Below, in pieces: positions 1-6,205 of a stretch of DNA of 12,083 nt. The notes beneath the pieces were generated by a model. It did no database searches, was not told the origin of the DNA, and saw only the letters and a list, made by a program, of their open reading frames with translations. Within the stretch, counting starts at the first letter, position 1. Every line of letters starts with the position of its first letter. Source of the stretch: Actinomycetota bacterium (GTDB lineage: Bacteria > Actinomycetota > Thermoleophilia > Gaiellales > Gaiellaceae); the NCBI GenBank assembly GCA_005884155.1, contig VAXD01000082.1, positions 1 to 12,083 of the forward strand, read 5' to 3'. Position numbers and translations under genes: made by a program.

Positions 1-19
1 TGAAACGGTGTGCGCACAC

Positions 20-61
20 CTATCACGCCGGAGGTCGCGGGTTCGAGTCCCGTCGCTCCAG
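20..61 (+). tRNA. tRNA 3' fragment, Asp-like
   Basis: Positions 37-53 form a good T arm: stem GCGGG pairs with CCCGT (one G-U) around the loop TTCGAGT. The preceding AGGTC at 32-36 is a classic class I variable loop, and CGCTCCA plus a discriminator G follow at 54-61. The 3' half of the anticodon arm (loop CTATCAC, then GCCGG) resembles bacterial tRNA-Asp, where the loop is CTGTCAC. The bases before it (15-19, CACAC) do not pair with GCCGG, and no D arm is visible in 1-14, which instead hold the perfect palindrome GGTGTGC/GCACACC at 7-20. The encoded anticodon would be ATC rather than GTC. This looks like the 3' part of a tRNA gene joined to foreign DNA, as left by site-specific integration, or a decayed tRNA. 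The 5' acceptor strand lies outside the window, so a divergent real tRNA cannot be excluded. The CCA tail is not encoded. Confidence 0.5.
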
Positions 62-66
62 CCTTT

Positions 67-92
67 GACACCCGCGTCCGGGTCGGGGTGTC
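67..92 (+). terminator. hairpin after tRNA fragment
   Basis: GACACCC at 67-73 pairs with GGGTGTC at 86-92 around a 12-base loop, six bases after the tRNA-like 3' end. There is no following T tract. It could end transcription of the tRNA, but the support is structural only. Confidence 0.3.
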
Positions 93-145
93 CAGTCTCT
101 GCATCGTTCGGAACTAGCGGACGAACGGTTGCCGCCGCCGACCGC

Positions 146-163
146 GACGACGCTGCCGTCGTC
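146..163 (-). terminator. hairpin downstream of the kinase operon
   Basis: GACGACG at 146-152 and CGTCGTC at 157-163 form a perfect 7-bp stem with a 4-base loop. It begins 25 bases beyond the stop codon of the histidine kinase, the last gene of the leftward operon. A second weaker dyad, CGTTCG/CGAACG at 105-110 and 122-127, follows in the same direction. Neither has a U tract, which is common in high-GC actinobacteria, so this is a plausible but unproven terminator. Confidence 0.3.
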
Positions 164-187
164 TTGCCGGACGCGGCTCCGCGAAAC

Positions 188-1513
188 TCAGGCCTCACCT
201 GGTGCGGGCGCGCGCGGGAGCCGGACGACGAATCGCGTTCCCTGGCCGGGGACGCTCTGCACCGTGACTGTTCCTTCCATCGCCTCGGTGAGCTCTTTGA
301 CGATTGCGAGGCCGAGGCCGGTTCCGACAGCTCGATTCGTGGCGTGGCGGTTGTAGAGGAAGAATCGCTCGAACGCGCGCGGCACGTCTTCGGGCGCGAG
401 TCCGGGCCCCGTGTCTGTCACCGTCAGTCGGCTCGGTTCCGCCGCGACGGTGACCGCGCCGCCGGCGGGTGTTGAGCGGAGCGCGTTCTCGATCAGGTTC
501 GAGAGCACCTGCGGTATCCGGTCCGGGTCGGCGATCGCGGGGGCGGGTGCGGGTGTTTCGGCGAGAAGCGAGACGCCGACTCTGCGGGCTTCTGCCTCGT
601 GGCGGACGAGCGCCTCGTCGACGAGTTGCGCGAGATCGACCGGCTGGGGTGTGACGGCGAACGTGCGCTGGTTCAGCCGCGCCAGATCGAGGAGATCTCG
701 CACCAGGCGTTCGAGCCGCTTTGCTTCGCCGACGACGATGCCCGCTGCTTTCGGCACCGTGATCACGCCGTCGAGGAGGGCCTCGCCGTGGCCGCGGATC
801 AGGGCGAGCGGCGTCTTGAGCTCGTGACTGACCGAGAGCAAGAACGACCGTTCGGCGTCCCCGGCCTGGGCGAGATTCTCCGCCATCTGGTTGAACGCCT
901 TCCCGAGCGAGGCCAGCTCGTCGGGGCCGTTGACCGGGAGCAGTCTCGGCTGCTCGCCGGCTGCGAGCGCCCGACTCGCGAGCGCGACGCGTCTGATCGG
1001 TCGGGCGACGGTGCCTGCGAGCAGGAAGGCGACGATCGCGGCGAGCGCCGCGCCGACTGTGGCCGCGATCGCGAAGGCGATCGTGAACGGGTGCCAGTCG
1101 GAGGCTTCGAGCTTCGCCGCGCGAAGCAGGACGATCGCGCGCTGCCCGTCCGGGCGGGCGGCGTAGAGGTAGCCGCGGCCGCCGACCTCGACCAACCCCT
1201 GGGCGGGACGGCCGGCCCGCAGGGCGGCGCTACCGGCCGGCGGGAGCAGGATCGCCGCCTGCGGGAGCGGGAGGATCGCGAGGCGCTCCTGCTGTGTCTC
1301 GAAGAAGACTCCCAGGCTGGTCGGCTGCTGCCCCGCCCGGAGAGCAGGCTGCTGTGTCGCGACAAGTGCGGCCTGCCGCGCGAGCGCTTTCAAGGCTTCG
1401 TGCTGGACCGAGCGGCGCACGAGAACGACGGCCAGGATCAACGTCACCCCGACGGAGGCGAGAACGGCGATCGCGATCGCCGCGAACTCGCGCGCCCGCA
1501 GCGACCTCAGCAA
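188..1513 (-). CDS. membrane sensor histidine kinase
   Basis: This 441-residue protein is a transmembrane histidine kinase, the sensor partner of the adjacent response regulator. It has one membrane segment near residues 10-32, an extracytoplasmic sensor of about 110 residues, and a second membrane segment near 142-167. A HAMP linker (about 165-218) and a HisKA dimerisation domain follow, with the phosphoacceptor His230 in SVSHELKTPL. The HATPase_c domain shows an N box (NLIENALRS, Asn339/Asn343), a G1 box (DTGPGLAP at 367), an F box (FERFF near 381) and a G2 box (GTGLGLAI at 397-404), so all kinase motifs are intact. It is the third gene of an operon, 28 bases after the regulator stop. The start is TTG at 1513 with no clear ribosome binding site; no better in-frame start exists upstream. 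An ATG overlapping the regulator stop (1545) is in another frame, so translation may be coupled, or an indel may be present. The signal it senses is unknown. Confidence 0.93.
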   Translation of the reverse strand: MLRSLRAREFAAIAIAVLASVGVTLILAVVLVRRSVQHEALKALARQAALVATQQPALRAGQQPTSLGVFFETQQERLAILPLPQAAILLPPAGSAALRAGRPAQGLVEVGGRGYLYAARPDGQRAIVLLRAAKLEASDWHPFTIAFAIAATVGAALAAIVAFLLAGTVARPIRRVALASRALAAGEQPRLLPVNGPDELASLGKAFNQMAENLAQAGDAERSFLLSVSHELKTPLALIRGHGEALLDGVITVPKAAGIVVGEAKRLERLVRDLLDLARLNQRTFAVTPQPVDLAQLVDEALVRHEAEARRVGVSLLAETPAPAPAIADPDRIPQVLSNLIENALRSTPAGGAVTVAAEPSRLTVTDTGPGLAPEDVPRAFERFFLYNRHATNRAVGTGLGLAIVKELTEAMEGTVTVQSVPGQGTRFVVRLPRAPAPGEA

Positions 1514-1545
1514 GGCGCACGGTGTGCGGGCGGCAGCTGGTTCAT
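1507..1545 (-). CDS. possible 12-codon coupling ORF
   Basis: An ATG at 1545 overlaps the response-regulator stop as ATGA, the usual arrangement for translational coupling. It opens a frame of only 12 codons (MNQLPPAHRAPC) whose TGA lies at 1507-1509, just past the TTG start of the kinase at 1513. Ribosomes finishing the regulator could pass through this mini-ORF and restart on the kinase. Alternatively the mini-ORF is the true kinase N-terminus separated by a one-base indel, since a single added base would join the two frames. The peptide itself probably has no function. Confidence 0.3.
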   Translation of the reverse strand: MNQLPPAHRAPC

Positions 1546-2210
1546 GGTTGCACCGCTTTGTAGCCGGCGCCGCGGATCGTCCGGATCAGGCCAGGCCGCC
1601 CCAGCTTGCGCCGCAACTGGGCGACGTGCACGTCCACCGTTCGCGTCCCGCCGCTGTAGTCGAATCCCCAGACCCGCTCGAGCAGGAGCTCGCGGGAGAT
1701 GACGATGCCGCGGTTTTGGGTCAAGTAGGCGAGCAGATCGAACTCTTTCGGCCGCAGCTCAACCGGCTCGTCCGCGACAGTGACCTCGCGGGCCCCGCGT
1801 CGCAGCACGACGTCGCCAAGCACGAGCAGCTGCTCATCGACGTCGGGCTCGGCCCGGCGTAGAACAGCCTTCATCCTCGCGACGAGCTCCAGCGGCGAGA
1901 ACGGTTTGCCGATGTAGTCATCAGCGCCGGCCGCAAGGCCCGCGAGACGGTCGGGCGGATCGTCACGGGCCGTCAGCATCACCACTGGCACCGAGGAGCG
2001 CGTCCGGATCTGGCGGCACACCTCGAGCCCGTCGATATCCGGCAAGGCAAGGTCGAGGACGACCAGCCGCACCGGCTCTCGCTCGAGCACCTGCAAGGCC
2101 TCGGCGCCCGAACCGACCGAGACGACGCCGTAGCCCTCTCGCTCGAGGTAGGCCGCAACAAGCGATGCGAGGTTCTCCTCGTCCTCGACCAGCAGGACGC
2201 TGCCGGCCAT
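1542..2210 (-). CDS. OmpR/PhoB-family response regulator
   Basis: This 222-residue protein is a two-component response regulator with an N-terminal receiver domain (about 5-117) and a C-terminal winged-helix DNA-binding domain (about 128-220). The acidic pocket is D10/E11, the phosphoacceptor is Asp53 in VLDLALPD, the switch threonine is T80 in MLTARD and the conserved lysine is K102 in GKPF. The C-terminus carries the expected ELRPKEFDLLAYL, DVHVAQLRRKLG and IRGAGYKA signatures of the OmpR subfamily. Length and motifs are complete. It starts at ATG 2210, nine bases after the stop of the upstream exported protein, and precedes its cognate kinase, so all three genes are probably one transcript. 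Family members bind direct repeats as dimers; a fitting site lies at 2905-2924 in front of the operon. The exact regulon cannot be read from the sequence. Confidence 0.95.
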   Translation of the reverse strand: MAGSVLLVEDEENLASLVAAYLEREGYGVVSVGSGAEALQVLEREPVRLVVLDLALPDIDGLEVCRQIRTRSSVPVVMLTARDDPPDRLAGLAAGADDYIGKPFSPLELVARMKAVLRRAEPDVDEQLLVLGDVVLRRGAREVTVADEPVELRPKEFDLLAYLTQNRGIVISRELLLERVWGFDYSGGTRTVDVHVAQLRRKLGRPGLIRTIRGAGYKAVQP

Positions 2211-2219
2211 GCCGTGATC

Positions 2220-2858
2220 TTAGCTCGGTCGGAGGAAGCGCAGCTCGCGCACGGGCTTGCCGCCGTTCGCGTAATTGACGGGCGAGACGAGCGTGAAGCC
2301 GGGCTCGAGGTCGCGCAGCTTGGCCGGCTGCCCGCCGAGAAACACACGCGTCTTGGCGTTGGCGCGGATCGTGACCGTTGCTCCGCCGGCCGCCGTCACG
2401 ACGACCGCGTCGGCCAAGACGGACTGCACAACCGCGACGCTCGCAGCCGCCTGTGGCGAGAGCGCCTGCAGCTCGTGCGTCGGCTTGTCGTCCTTCCACC
2501 TCGCGATCGCCACAAAACCGGGCTTGACGTGGCCGAGAAGCGCCGTCTTCCCATCGACGAGCACGCGCGTCTTCGCGCTGACCGGCACGCGCACGGTGCT
2601 CCCGTCGAGCTGCTTCAGCACGACCGCGCTGGCCGAAACCGCCTGGACGACACCCTGAGTGGTCTGCTCGCCGTGAGTGGGACCCGGCCGCTTCGTCGAC
2701 GGAAGCTCCCCTTTCGCCGGCTTGCCGGGGGTGGCGGCGCCCGGACGGGCCGCCCCCGCGACCCCAGCCGCCCCGCCGGGCGGCGGAGCCGCAAGCGCCG
2801 CCGCCAGGGCGAGAGCGGCGACCATCGCGCAGCCGATCAGCCTCGATCCCTCGCTCAT
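2220..2858 (-). CDS. exported protein, two DUF5666-like repeats
   Basis: This 212-residue protein begins at ATG 2858. It has an N-terminal signal or anchor segment at residues 8-25 and then a low-complexity Ala/Gly/Pro stretch to about 60. Two tandem repeats of about 65 residues follow (69-133 and 143-208). Each repeat reads as a VVQ.V start, a V.V strand, a (A/S)AKTRV turn, a xPGF strand and a closing EL..L. This pattern resembles DUF5666, a small beta-rich extracytoplasmic domain of unknown function. It is first in an operon with a response regulator and kinase, so it could act as an accessory ligand-binding or envelope component of that pathway; this is inference. A longer open frame reaches back to 3257 but runs antisense through the divergent gene, and the signal peptide supports the start at 2858. 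The ribosome binding site is weak (GAGG, rather distant). Confidence 0.8.
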   Translation of the reverse strand: MSEGSRLIGCAMVAALALAAALAAPPPGGAAGVAGAARPGAATPGKPAKGELPSTKRPGPTHGEQTTQGVVQAVSASAVVLKQLDGSTVRVPVSAKTRVLVDGKTALLGHVKPGFVAIARWKDDKPTHELQALSPQAAASVAVVQSVLADAVVVTAAGGATVTIRANAKTRVFLGGQPAKLRDLEPGFTLVSPVNYANGGKPVRELRFLRPS

Positions 2859-2904
2859 CTGCCGGCCAGCCTCACAGACGGCGATCACCGGAGCGTTCTC
2901 GGCG

Positions 2905-2924
2905 CGTAAACGCAACGTAAACGC
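2905..2924. promoter_or_regulatory. candidate response-regulator binding box
   Basis: CGTAAACGC occurs at 2905-2913 and again, identical, at 2916-2924, start-to-start distance 11 bp, one helical turn. OmpR/PhoB-family dimers recognise such head-to-tail repeats. The site lies 47-66 bases upstream of the operon containing just such a regulator and about 140 bases upstream of the divergent gene at 3064. Read leftward (GCGTTTACG repeated) it sits where a -35 region would be, consistent with activation of the operon, including autoregulation. Confidence 0.55.
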
Positions 2925-2960
2925 CGGCACGCGCCGCAGCGCTCCCCGGCCACCGCGATT

Positions 2961-2990
2961 TTTACAACCCGAAAACAGTGCGAATACTGT
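2961..2990 (+). promoter_or_regulatory. sigma70-like promoter for the gene at 3064
   Basis: TTTACA at 2961-2966 and AATACT at 2983-2988 are separated by 16 bp, in a locally AT-rich stretch of an otherwise GC-rich region. An inverted repeat ACAGT-N6-ACTGT (2975-2979 and 2986-2990) overlaps the -10 hexamer and could be an operator. A transcription start near 2995 would give a leader of about 70 bases before the ATG at 3064. Confidence 0.45.
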
Positions 2991-3063
2991 CGCATCACCG
3001 CGGCCGGTCAGAACACAGGACACACGCCCGAAGGTGTGCGGGAACGAAACAAGGAGGCACCTG

Positions 3064-3687
3064 ATGAAGAGTTTGTTCTTTCGGCGGGGTGGAGCGCGAA
3101 GGAGAGCGTGGCTCGCGGGCGCCGCAGTCCTCGCCCTCGCCGTCGCGGGTGTCGCGATCGCCGGCGGGCCGTCGACGACCAATCCGGTCTCGGCGACCTT
3201 CAACGCGACAACCGTCGTGAAAAAGAACGTCCAGACGTGCACCGGTGCGGACGGCACCTATGAGATCACCCACGCGACCTACGCCGGCACCTCGACGAGT
3301 GCCGATCCGAGTCTGAACGGGCCGATCCGCATCGACATCAAGAGCGTCTACAACACGACGAAGAACCTCGGCTGGCTCAACGCCAAGCTTCAATTCGACG
3401 GGACGACCCCGGGCGGCAAGGCACACGGCAACCTGAGCGCCGTCAACGCCGGCGGTCAGCTGCACGGATTCCTCAGCGGTCAAGAGACGGCCCCGGGGAA
3501 GCATCTGCTCGCGAACGTCTCGGCCCGCTTCGCCGGCGCGACCGGCTTCGGCTCGGGCCAGCTCGGCACGGGCACCGCGATCAACACGGCGGTCGTCTTC
3601 AGCGGCTCCTGCAAGGCGGCCGAGCCACAAAAGCCCGCGCACCCGACGAAGCCCAGCCACCCGAAGCCGCCCAAGCATCAGCACTAG
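3064..3687 (+). CDS. secreted protein with Pro/Lys/His-rich tail
   Basis: This 207-residue protein starts at ATG 3064, seven bases after a perfect AGGAGG (3052-3057). It has a basic N-terminus (RRGGARRR), a hydrophobic signal segment at 17-33 and a mature domain of about 145 residues. That domain has two cysteines (C59 and C183) that could form a disulfide, and many Thr, Gly and Asn residues suggesting beta structure. The last 20 residues are low complexity, made of Pro, Lys, His, Thr and Ser, and could contact the cell wall or bind metal. I do not recognise a family. It is divergent from the DUF5666/response-regulator/kinase operon and shares its control region, so it is a candidate target of that system. 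It ends before a strong hairpin. Confidence 0.85.
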   Translation: MKSLFFRRGGARRRAWLAGAAVLALAVAGVAIAGGPSTTNPVSATFNATTVVKKNVQTCTGADGTYEITHATYAGTSTSADPSLNGPIRIDIKSVYNTTKNLGWLNAKLQFDGTTPGGKAHGNLSAVNAGGQLHGFLSGQETAPGKHLLANVSARFAGATGFGSGQLGTGTAINTAVVFSGSCKAAEPQKPAHPTKPSHPKPPKHQH

Positions 3688-3730
3688 GAGGACATCGTCA
3701 CCAGCTAGATGACGTCCGAAAAGGCCCTCA

Positions 3731-3762
3731 TCGCGGCGGCGGCGCTCTCGCCGCCGCCGCGA
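3731..3762 (+). terminator. strong GC hairpin after the secreted-protein gene
   Basis: TCGCGGCGGCGGCG (3731-3744) and its exact complement (3749-3762) form a 14-bp stem with a CTCT loop, 44 bases after the stop codon. It lacks a T tract. It lies between the rightward gene and the leftward acyltransferase remnant and could stop transcription from both sides. Confidence 0.55.
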
Positions 3763-3989
3763 CCAGGTCAGGCAAACACGTGGCCGGCGCGACTCTCTGG
3801 CGCCAAGACCGGCGAGGAATGTCCAACAACGAGCACGTGGCGAGTCGTCTCCCCGTGGCAGTCTGCACCGCGGCGTTGATGAGGACGTCGTTGCGGAATT
3901 GAGTTGATCCGGATCGACGATCGGATCCCTGGCCGGCGGGCCATCCAGTTCCGCTTTGACCGGAACAATGCTGTCGCTAAATGAGTCGA

Positions 3990-4452
3990 TATCGTTGAGG
4001 CTGTCGACGATGGCATCGCGTGCGCGAACGAAGTTCAGGAGGAAGAACGCCGCCGCATCCGTCGCGACGAGCGTCAGCGCAGCTGCGGGCAGGATCCGCC
4101 GCGCACGCCGCACGTAGAAATCGACCAGCGAGACGGAGCCATGAGCGCGGGCCTCCCCGAGCAGCAGCCCAGTGATCAGGAAGCCGGAGAGCACGAAGAA
4201 CACGTCGACGCCGACGAAGCCGCCGGCGACGAAGCGGACGCCCGCATGGGCGACAACGACGAGGAGGACCGCGACCGCGCGGAGGCCCTGGATGTCGGCG
4301 CGATGAGCCGCAGACGCCCTCGGGAGGTCCGCCTGCGAGACCGAGCCGCCGGCGCATTCCGAGCGCCGCGCCGGCGCCGTAGCCTTCCCCGCTCCCCTGT
4401 CCACGCCGACGACCGCGATAGCTGCGACGCCGGGTACCGGTGCTGTGCGCAT
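3990..4452 (-). pseudogene. truncated acyltransferase-3 (OafA-like)
   Basis: From ATG 4452, with GGAGG five bases upstream, the frame encodes about 153 residues matching the start of membrane acyltransferase-3 enzymes, which transfer acyl groups onto cell-surface sugars. After an unusual 45-residue leader come DIQGLRAVAVLLVVVAHAG (54-71), GGFVGVDVFFVLSGFLITG (77-95) and DFYVRRARRILPAAALTLV (111-129), the hallmark first helices. Similarity stops near residue 152. The frame stays open a long way but runs as meaningless sequence antisense to the gene at 3064. Full-length relatives are roughly 350-700 residues, so most of the enzyme is missing. In another frame at 3768-3870, CHGETTRHVLVVGHSSP may be the decayed GDSH region of a C-terminal SGNH domain, which would mean an internal deletion; this is weak. 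The remnant is unlikely to be active. Confidence 0.75.
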
Positions 4453-4492
4453 GACTGCCTCCGCTTGGTGTCGGGGCAGTTATCGGTCCGAG

Positions 4493-4511
4493 CGCTCAAG
4501 TTCCGCTCAAG
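4493..4511. promoter_or_regulatory. 11-bp-spaced direct repeat upstream of acyltransferase remnant
   Basis: CGCTCAAG is found at 4493-4500 and 4504-4511, start-to-start 11 bp, beginning 41 bases upstream of the ATG at 4452. Read on the minus strand it is CTTGAGCG-GAA-CTTGAGCG. The geometry fits an OmpR-type or SARP-type regulator. The rest of 4453-4590 shows no gene. Confidence 0.35.
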
Positions 4512-4590
4512 CGGGGGTCACGAGCCGCTGACGCGGATCAGCTGCAGGGCCACGAGCGAGCCGGCCGGCCGCACCAGTCGTAGACGAAGG

Positions 4591-4659
4591 TCATCGCACG
4601 GTCAGGACGACGTTGCCGACCTTCTGCTGCGTATCCACGTACCGGTGCGCCTCGATCGC
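4591..4659 (-). pseudogene. C-terminal tail of a zinc-type alcohol dehydrogenase
   Basis: On the minus strand, codons ending at the TGA at 4591-4593 read AIEAHRYVDTQQKVGNVVL followed by TVR. This is the typical last segment of medium-chain NAD(P)-dependent dehydrogenases/quinone oxidoreductases, where an EAHRYVETGQKxGNVV motif precedes the stop. Only about 20 residues remain. The sequence upstream of the tail is replaced by the short inverted-repeat element at 4656-4709, so the gene was cut by that insertion or a linked rearrangement. It cannot encode a working enzyme. Confidence 0.6.
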
Positions 4660-4709
4660 CAACAAGATTCGCCTGCAAATCGCTTACGACCGAATTTGCG
4701 CACCCTACG
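4656..4709 (+). repeat. MITE-like element, copy A (degraded left end)
   Basis: The right end GAATTTGCGCACCCTACG (4692-4709) matches the right inverted repeat of the insertion sequence at 7420-7437 in 16 of 18 positions. The interior (ATTCGCCTGCAAAT, then GACCGAATTT) is shared with copy B at 5919-5990. The left end is degraded or truncated and merges with the dehydrogenase tail. It separates two truncated genes, so it probably marks a deletion or insertion junction. Confidence 0.55.
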
Positions 4710-5090
4710 GGCTTCGTCGGCGGCTGGTCGAACGTCTACGGCCCGCACGGCTCACGCCGCTCGGCCGTTCTCGCCGTCATCTCGATCGCTCACGTCTTCC
4801 GCAGCTCCGCCGGCGCCGCCCACGCCTTCGCCGCGATCAAGAGCGTCCGCCGGACCGTCCCCGTCCACCTTGGCGACGAGGGCCTCCTGACGATGCACCG
4901 GCCGACGACCTTCGCCGGTTGCAAGGTCTCTCGGGTGATCATCGGCTGGAGGCGTCGGCACGTCATCAGCTTCGTCGAGGTCGACGGCTTCGCCACTTCC
5001 ACGGTCGCGATGCGCGTCGCGCTGCGGACGTTCGTGCACAAGCAGGACGCGCGGGTCAAGCGTGCGACCGGCGAAAGCCGCCAACCGGCA
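4710..5090 (+). pseudogene. 5'-truncated exported protein of unknown function
   Basis: The frame starting directly at the end of element A is open and protein-like: GFVGGWSNVYGPHG, then AHVFRSSAGAAHAFAAIKS, VPVHLGDEGLL, VIIGWRRRHVISFVEV and ALRTFVHKQDARV. This resembles the C-terminal half of secreted actinobacterial proteins that have a GDEG turn, a WR(R/K)G-type strand and a closing K-Q-D-A-R helix. I cannot name the family. There is no start codon or signal peptide: the N-terminal half is missing and replaced by the element. Similarity ends near 5080, and the frame then reads on to a stop at 5295-5297 across the start of the next gene. It is a remnant, not an expressed protein as far as can be seen. 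Confidence 0.5.
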
Positions 5091-5206
5091 CCTCACCCCG
5101 CGCAGTTGCGCGGTACGGACTCGTGCGCGAGAATCAGCGCAGGATTCTCCGATGCCCGCTGTTGCGGCCCGGTGGACATCGAAGGTGCGACTGAAGGAGG
5201 CCGCCG

Positions 5207-5890
5207 GTGGAGTTCGTCGTCATCGATAACTGTCCCGTCCCGTCGCAATTGGCGAACGACATCCAGCGCATCAAGGCCCTCTCGGGCGCTCATCTGAACT
5301 CGTGCGACCGCTCACCGGAGGCGGAGCCGGTCCTGCGTAAGTGCGGCAAGCATTCGCAACGGGAGCTGTACGAGATGTTCCTCCACCACGTGCCGGATGC
5401 GAACCCCGCCAATCCGCCGGGTCGATCGACGCACGAGCGGCGGAACGACGGCGTCGCGTATCCCGGGCATCCGGGCGACGACCTCGAGTACTGGCAGGTC
5501 GGCATGGATTGGGACAACCCGCCCGCAGCCATCGCTGCTGCGCGAAAGCTCGGGTGGATCGCGACGGTCACCTACCGGAACAACGTCCACGAGGCACAGC
5601 ACGTCAATTTCCGGAAGGAGCCGGACCCCGGCGTGCCGCACGCGCGGCCGGGGAGCGACGGGCCCGAGGTCCGTCAGATCACGCACATCCTCGCGACGAT
5701 CCGGAGCCCGGTGGACGGGCGTCCGTACCTGCCGGAGGCGTTCCCCCACTACGGCCCGCACGTGATCGACGCCGTGAAGCGGTTCCAGGCCGAGCACCAC
5801 CAGGACGTGGACGGGATCGTCGGGCCGCACACGGCGACGCAGCTCGCCGTCGCGCTGCGGCGGCACGAACAGCACCCGGCTGTCGCCTAA
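5207..5890 (+). CDS. phage-type M15 peptidase with peptidoglycan-binding domain
   Basis: This 227-residue protein starts at GTG 5207, six bases after AAGGAGG (5194-5200). Residues about 25-138 resemble M15-family zinc peptidases that cut peptidoglycan peptides in phage endolysins and VanY-like enzymes. The likely zinc ligands are H76 (in GRSTHERRNDGVAYPG), D101 (in YWQVGMDW) and H132 (in EAQHVNF). Residues about 155-218 form a PG_binding_1-like repeat (VIDAVKRFQAEHHQDVDG, then IVGPHTATQL) that anchors to cell wall. The order peptidase then wall-binding domain is usual for lysins. No signal peptide is seen, so export would need a holin or lysis, as for phage enzymes. No other phage structural genes are nearby; flanking DNA is full of mobile-element remains. 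It may be a captured endolysin or a host wall enzyme. All key residues are present, so it could be active. Confidence 0.8.
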   Translation: MEFVVIDNCPVPSQLANDIQRIKALSGAHLNSCDRSPEAEPVLRKCGKHSQRELYEMFLHHVPDANPANPPGRSTHERRNDGVAYPGHPGDDLEYWQVGMDWDNPPAAIAAARKLGWIATVTYRNNVHEAQHVNFRKEPDPGVPHARPGSDGPEVRQITHILATIRSPVDGRPYLPEAFPHYGPHVIDAVKRFQAEHHQDVDGIVGPHTATQLAVALRRHEQHPAVA

Positions 5891-5918
5891 TCGGACGCGG
5901 CGCCCGACCGACCGAGCG

Positions 5919-5990
5919 CGTAGGGTTCGCGAACTCAATCTCGCTGCAAATGTCGGGATTCGGACGGGCGACCGAATTTGCGCACCCACG
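5919..5990 (+). repeat. MITE-like element, copy B
   Basis: A 72-bp element with ends CGTAGGGTTCGCGAACTC (5919-5936) and GAATTTGCGCACCCACG (5974-5990), inverted repeats of each other with a few mismatches and one missing base. The left end matches the left inverted repeat of the insertion sequence at 6495 in 17 of 18 bases. It has no coding capacity, begins 28 bases after the M15 gene, and is best explained as a non-autonomous derivative mobilised by the related transposase. Confidence 0.65.
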
Positions 5991-6013
5991 GGTTCGGGCG
6001 GCCGGCGGCCTGC

Positions 6014-6205
6014 TCAGCTCGCCCTGCGGCTGGCCAGGCGTTCTTCGAAACGTTGGCGAAGCTGTTCGCCGGTCAGCCGGTGCCGGTCCCGTGGCCAGCG
6101 GCGTTCGAACCCGATGACGTGCACCTCCCCGTGGCGGGCGCCGTAACAGCGCGCGTAGCATTCCGCCTCGGCGAGCGGCCGCAATCTGCGAACGAGCGCG
6201 ATCAA
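6014..6205 (-). CDS. conserved small protein, 63 residues
   Basis: From TTG 6205 the minus strand encodes a 63-residue basic protein: VRRLRPLAEAECYARCYG, then GEVHVIGFERR and LTGEQLRQRFEERLASR. The composition and ordered segments (a Cys/Tyr-rich motif with C16 and C20, a short strand pair, and a final charged amphipathic helix) look like a real gene. It resembles small uncharacterised proteins I associate with Thermoleophilia genomes, but that is from memory and not checked. The start is uncertain: no good ribosome binding site lies before the TTG, and the open frame continues upstream to 6508 with less convincing sequence. Function unknown; the two cysteines could bind metal. Confidence 0.5.
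   Translation of the reverse strand: MIALVRRLRPLAEAECYARCYGARHGEVHVIGFERRWPRDRHRLTGEQLRQRFEERLASRRAS

Noticed and set aside
599..1702. 367-residue open frame on the plus strand
   Set aside because: It lies antisense to the histidine kinase and the end of the response regulator, both with complete motifs; its composition is charged low complexity.
2995..3989. Long continuation of the acyltransferase frame on the minus strand
   Set aside because: After about residue 152 the translation is Arg-rich low complexity and runs antisense through a well-supported secreted-protein gene; it is a shadow caused by high GC content.
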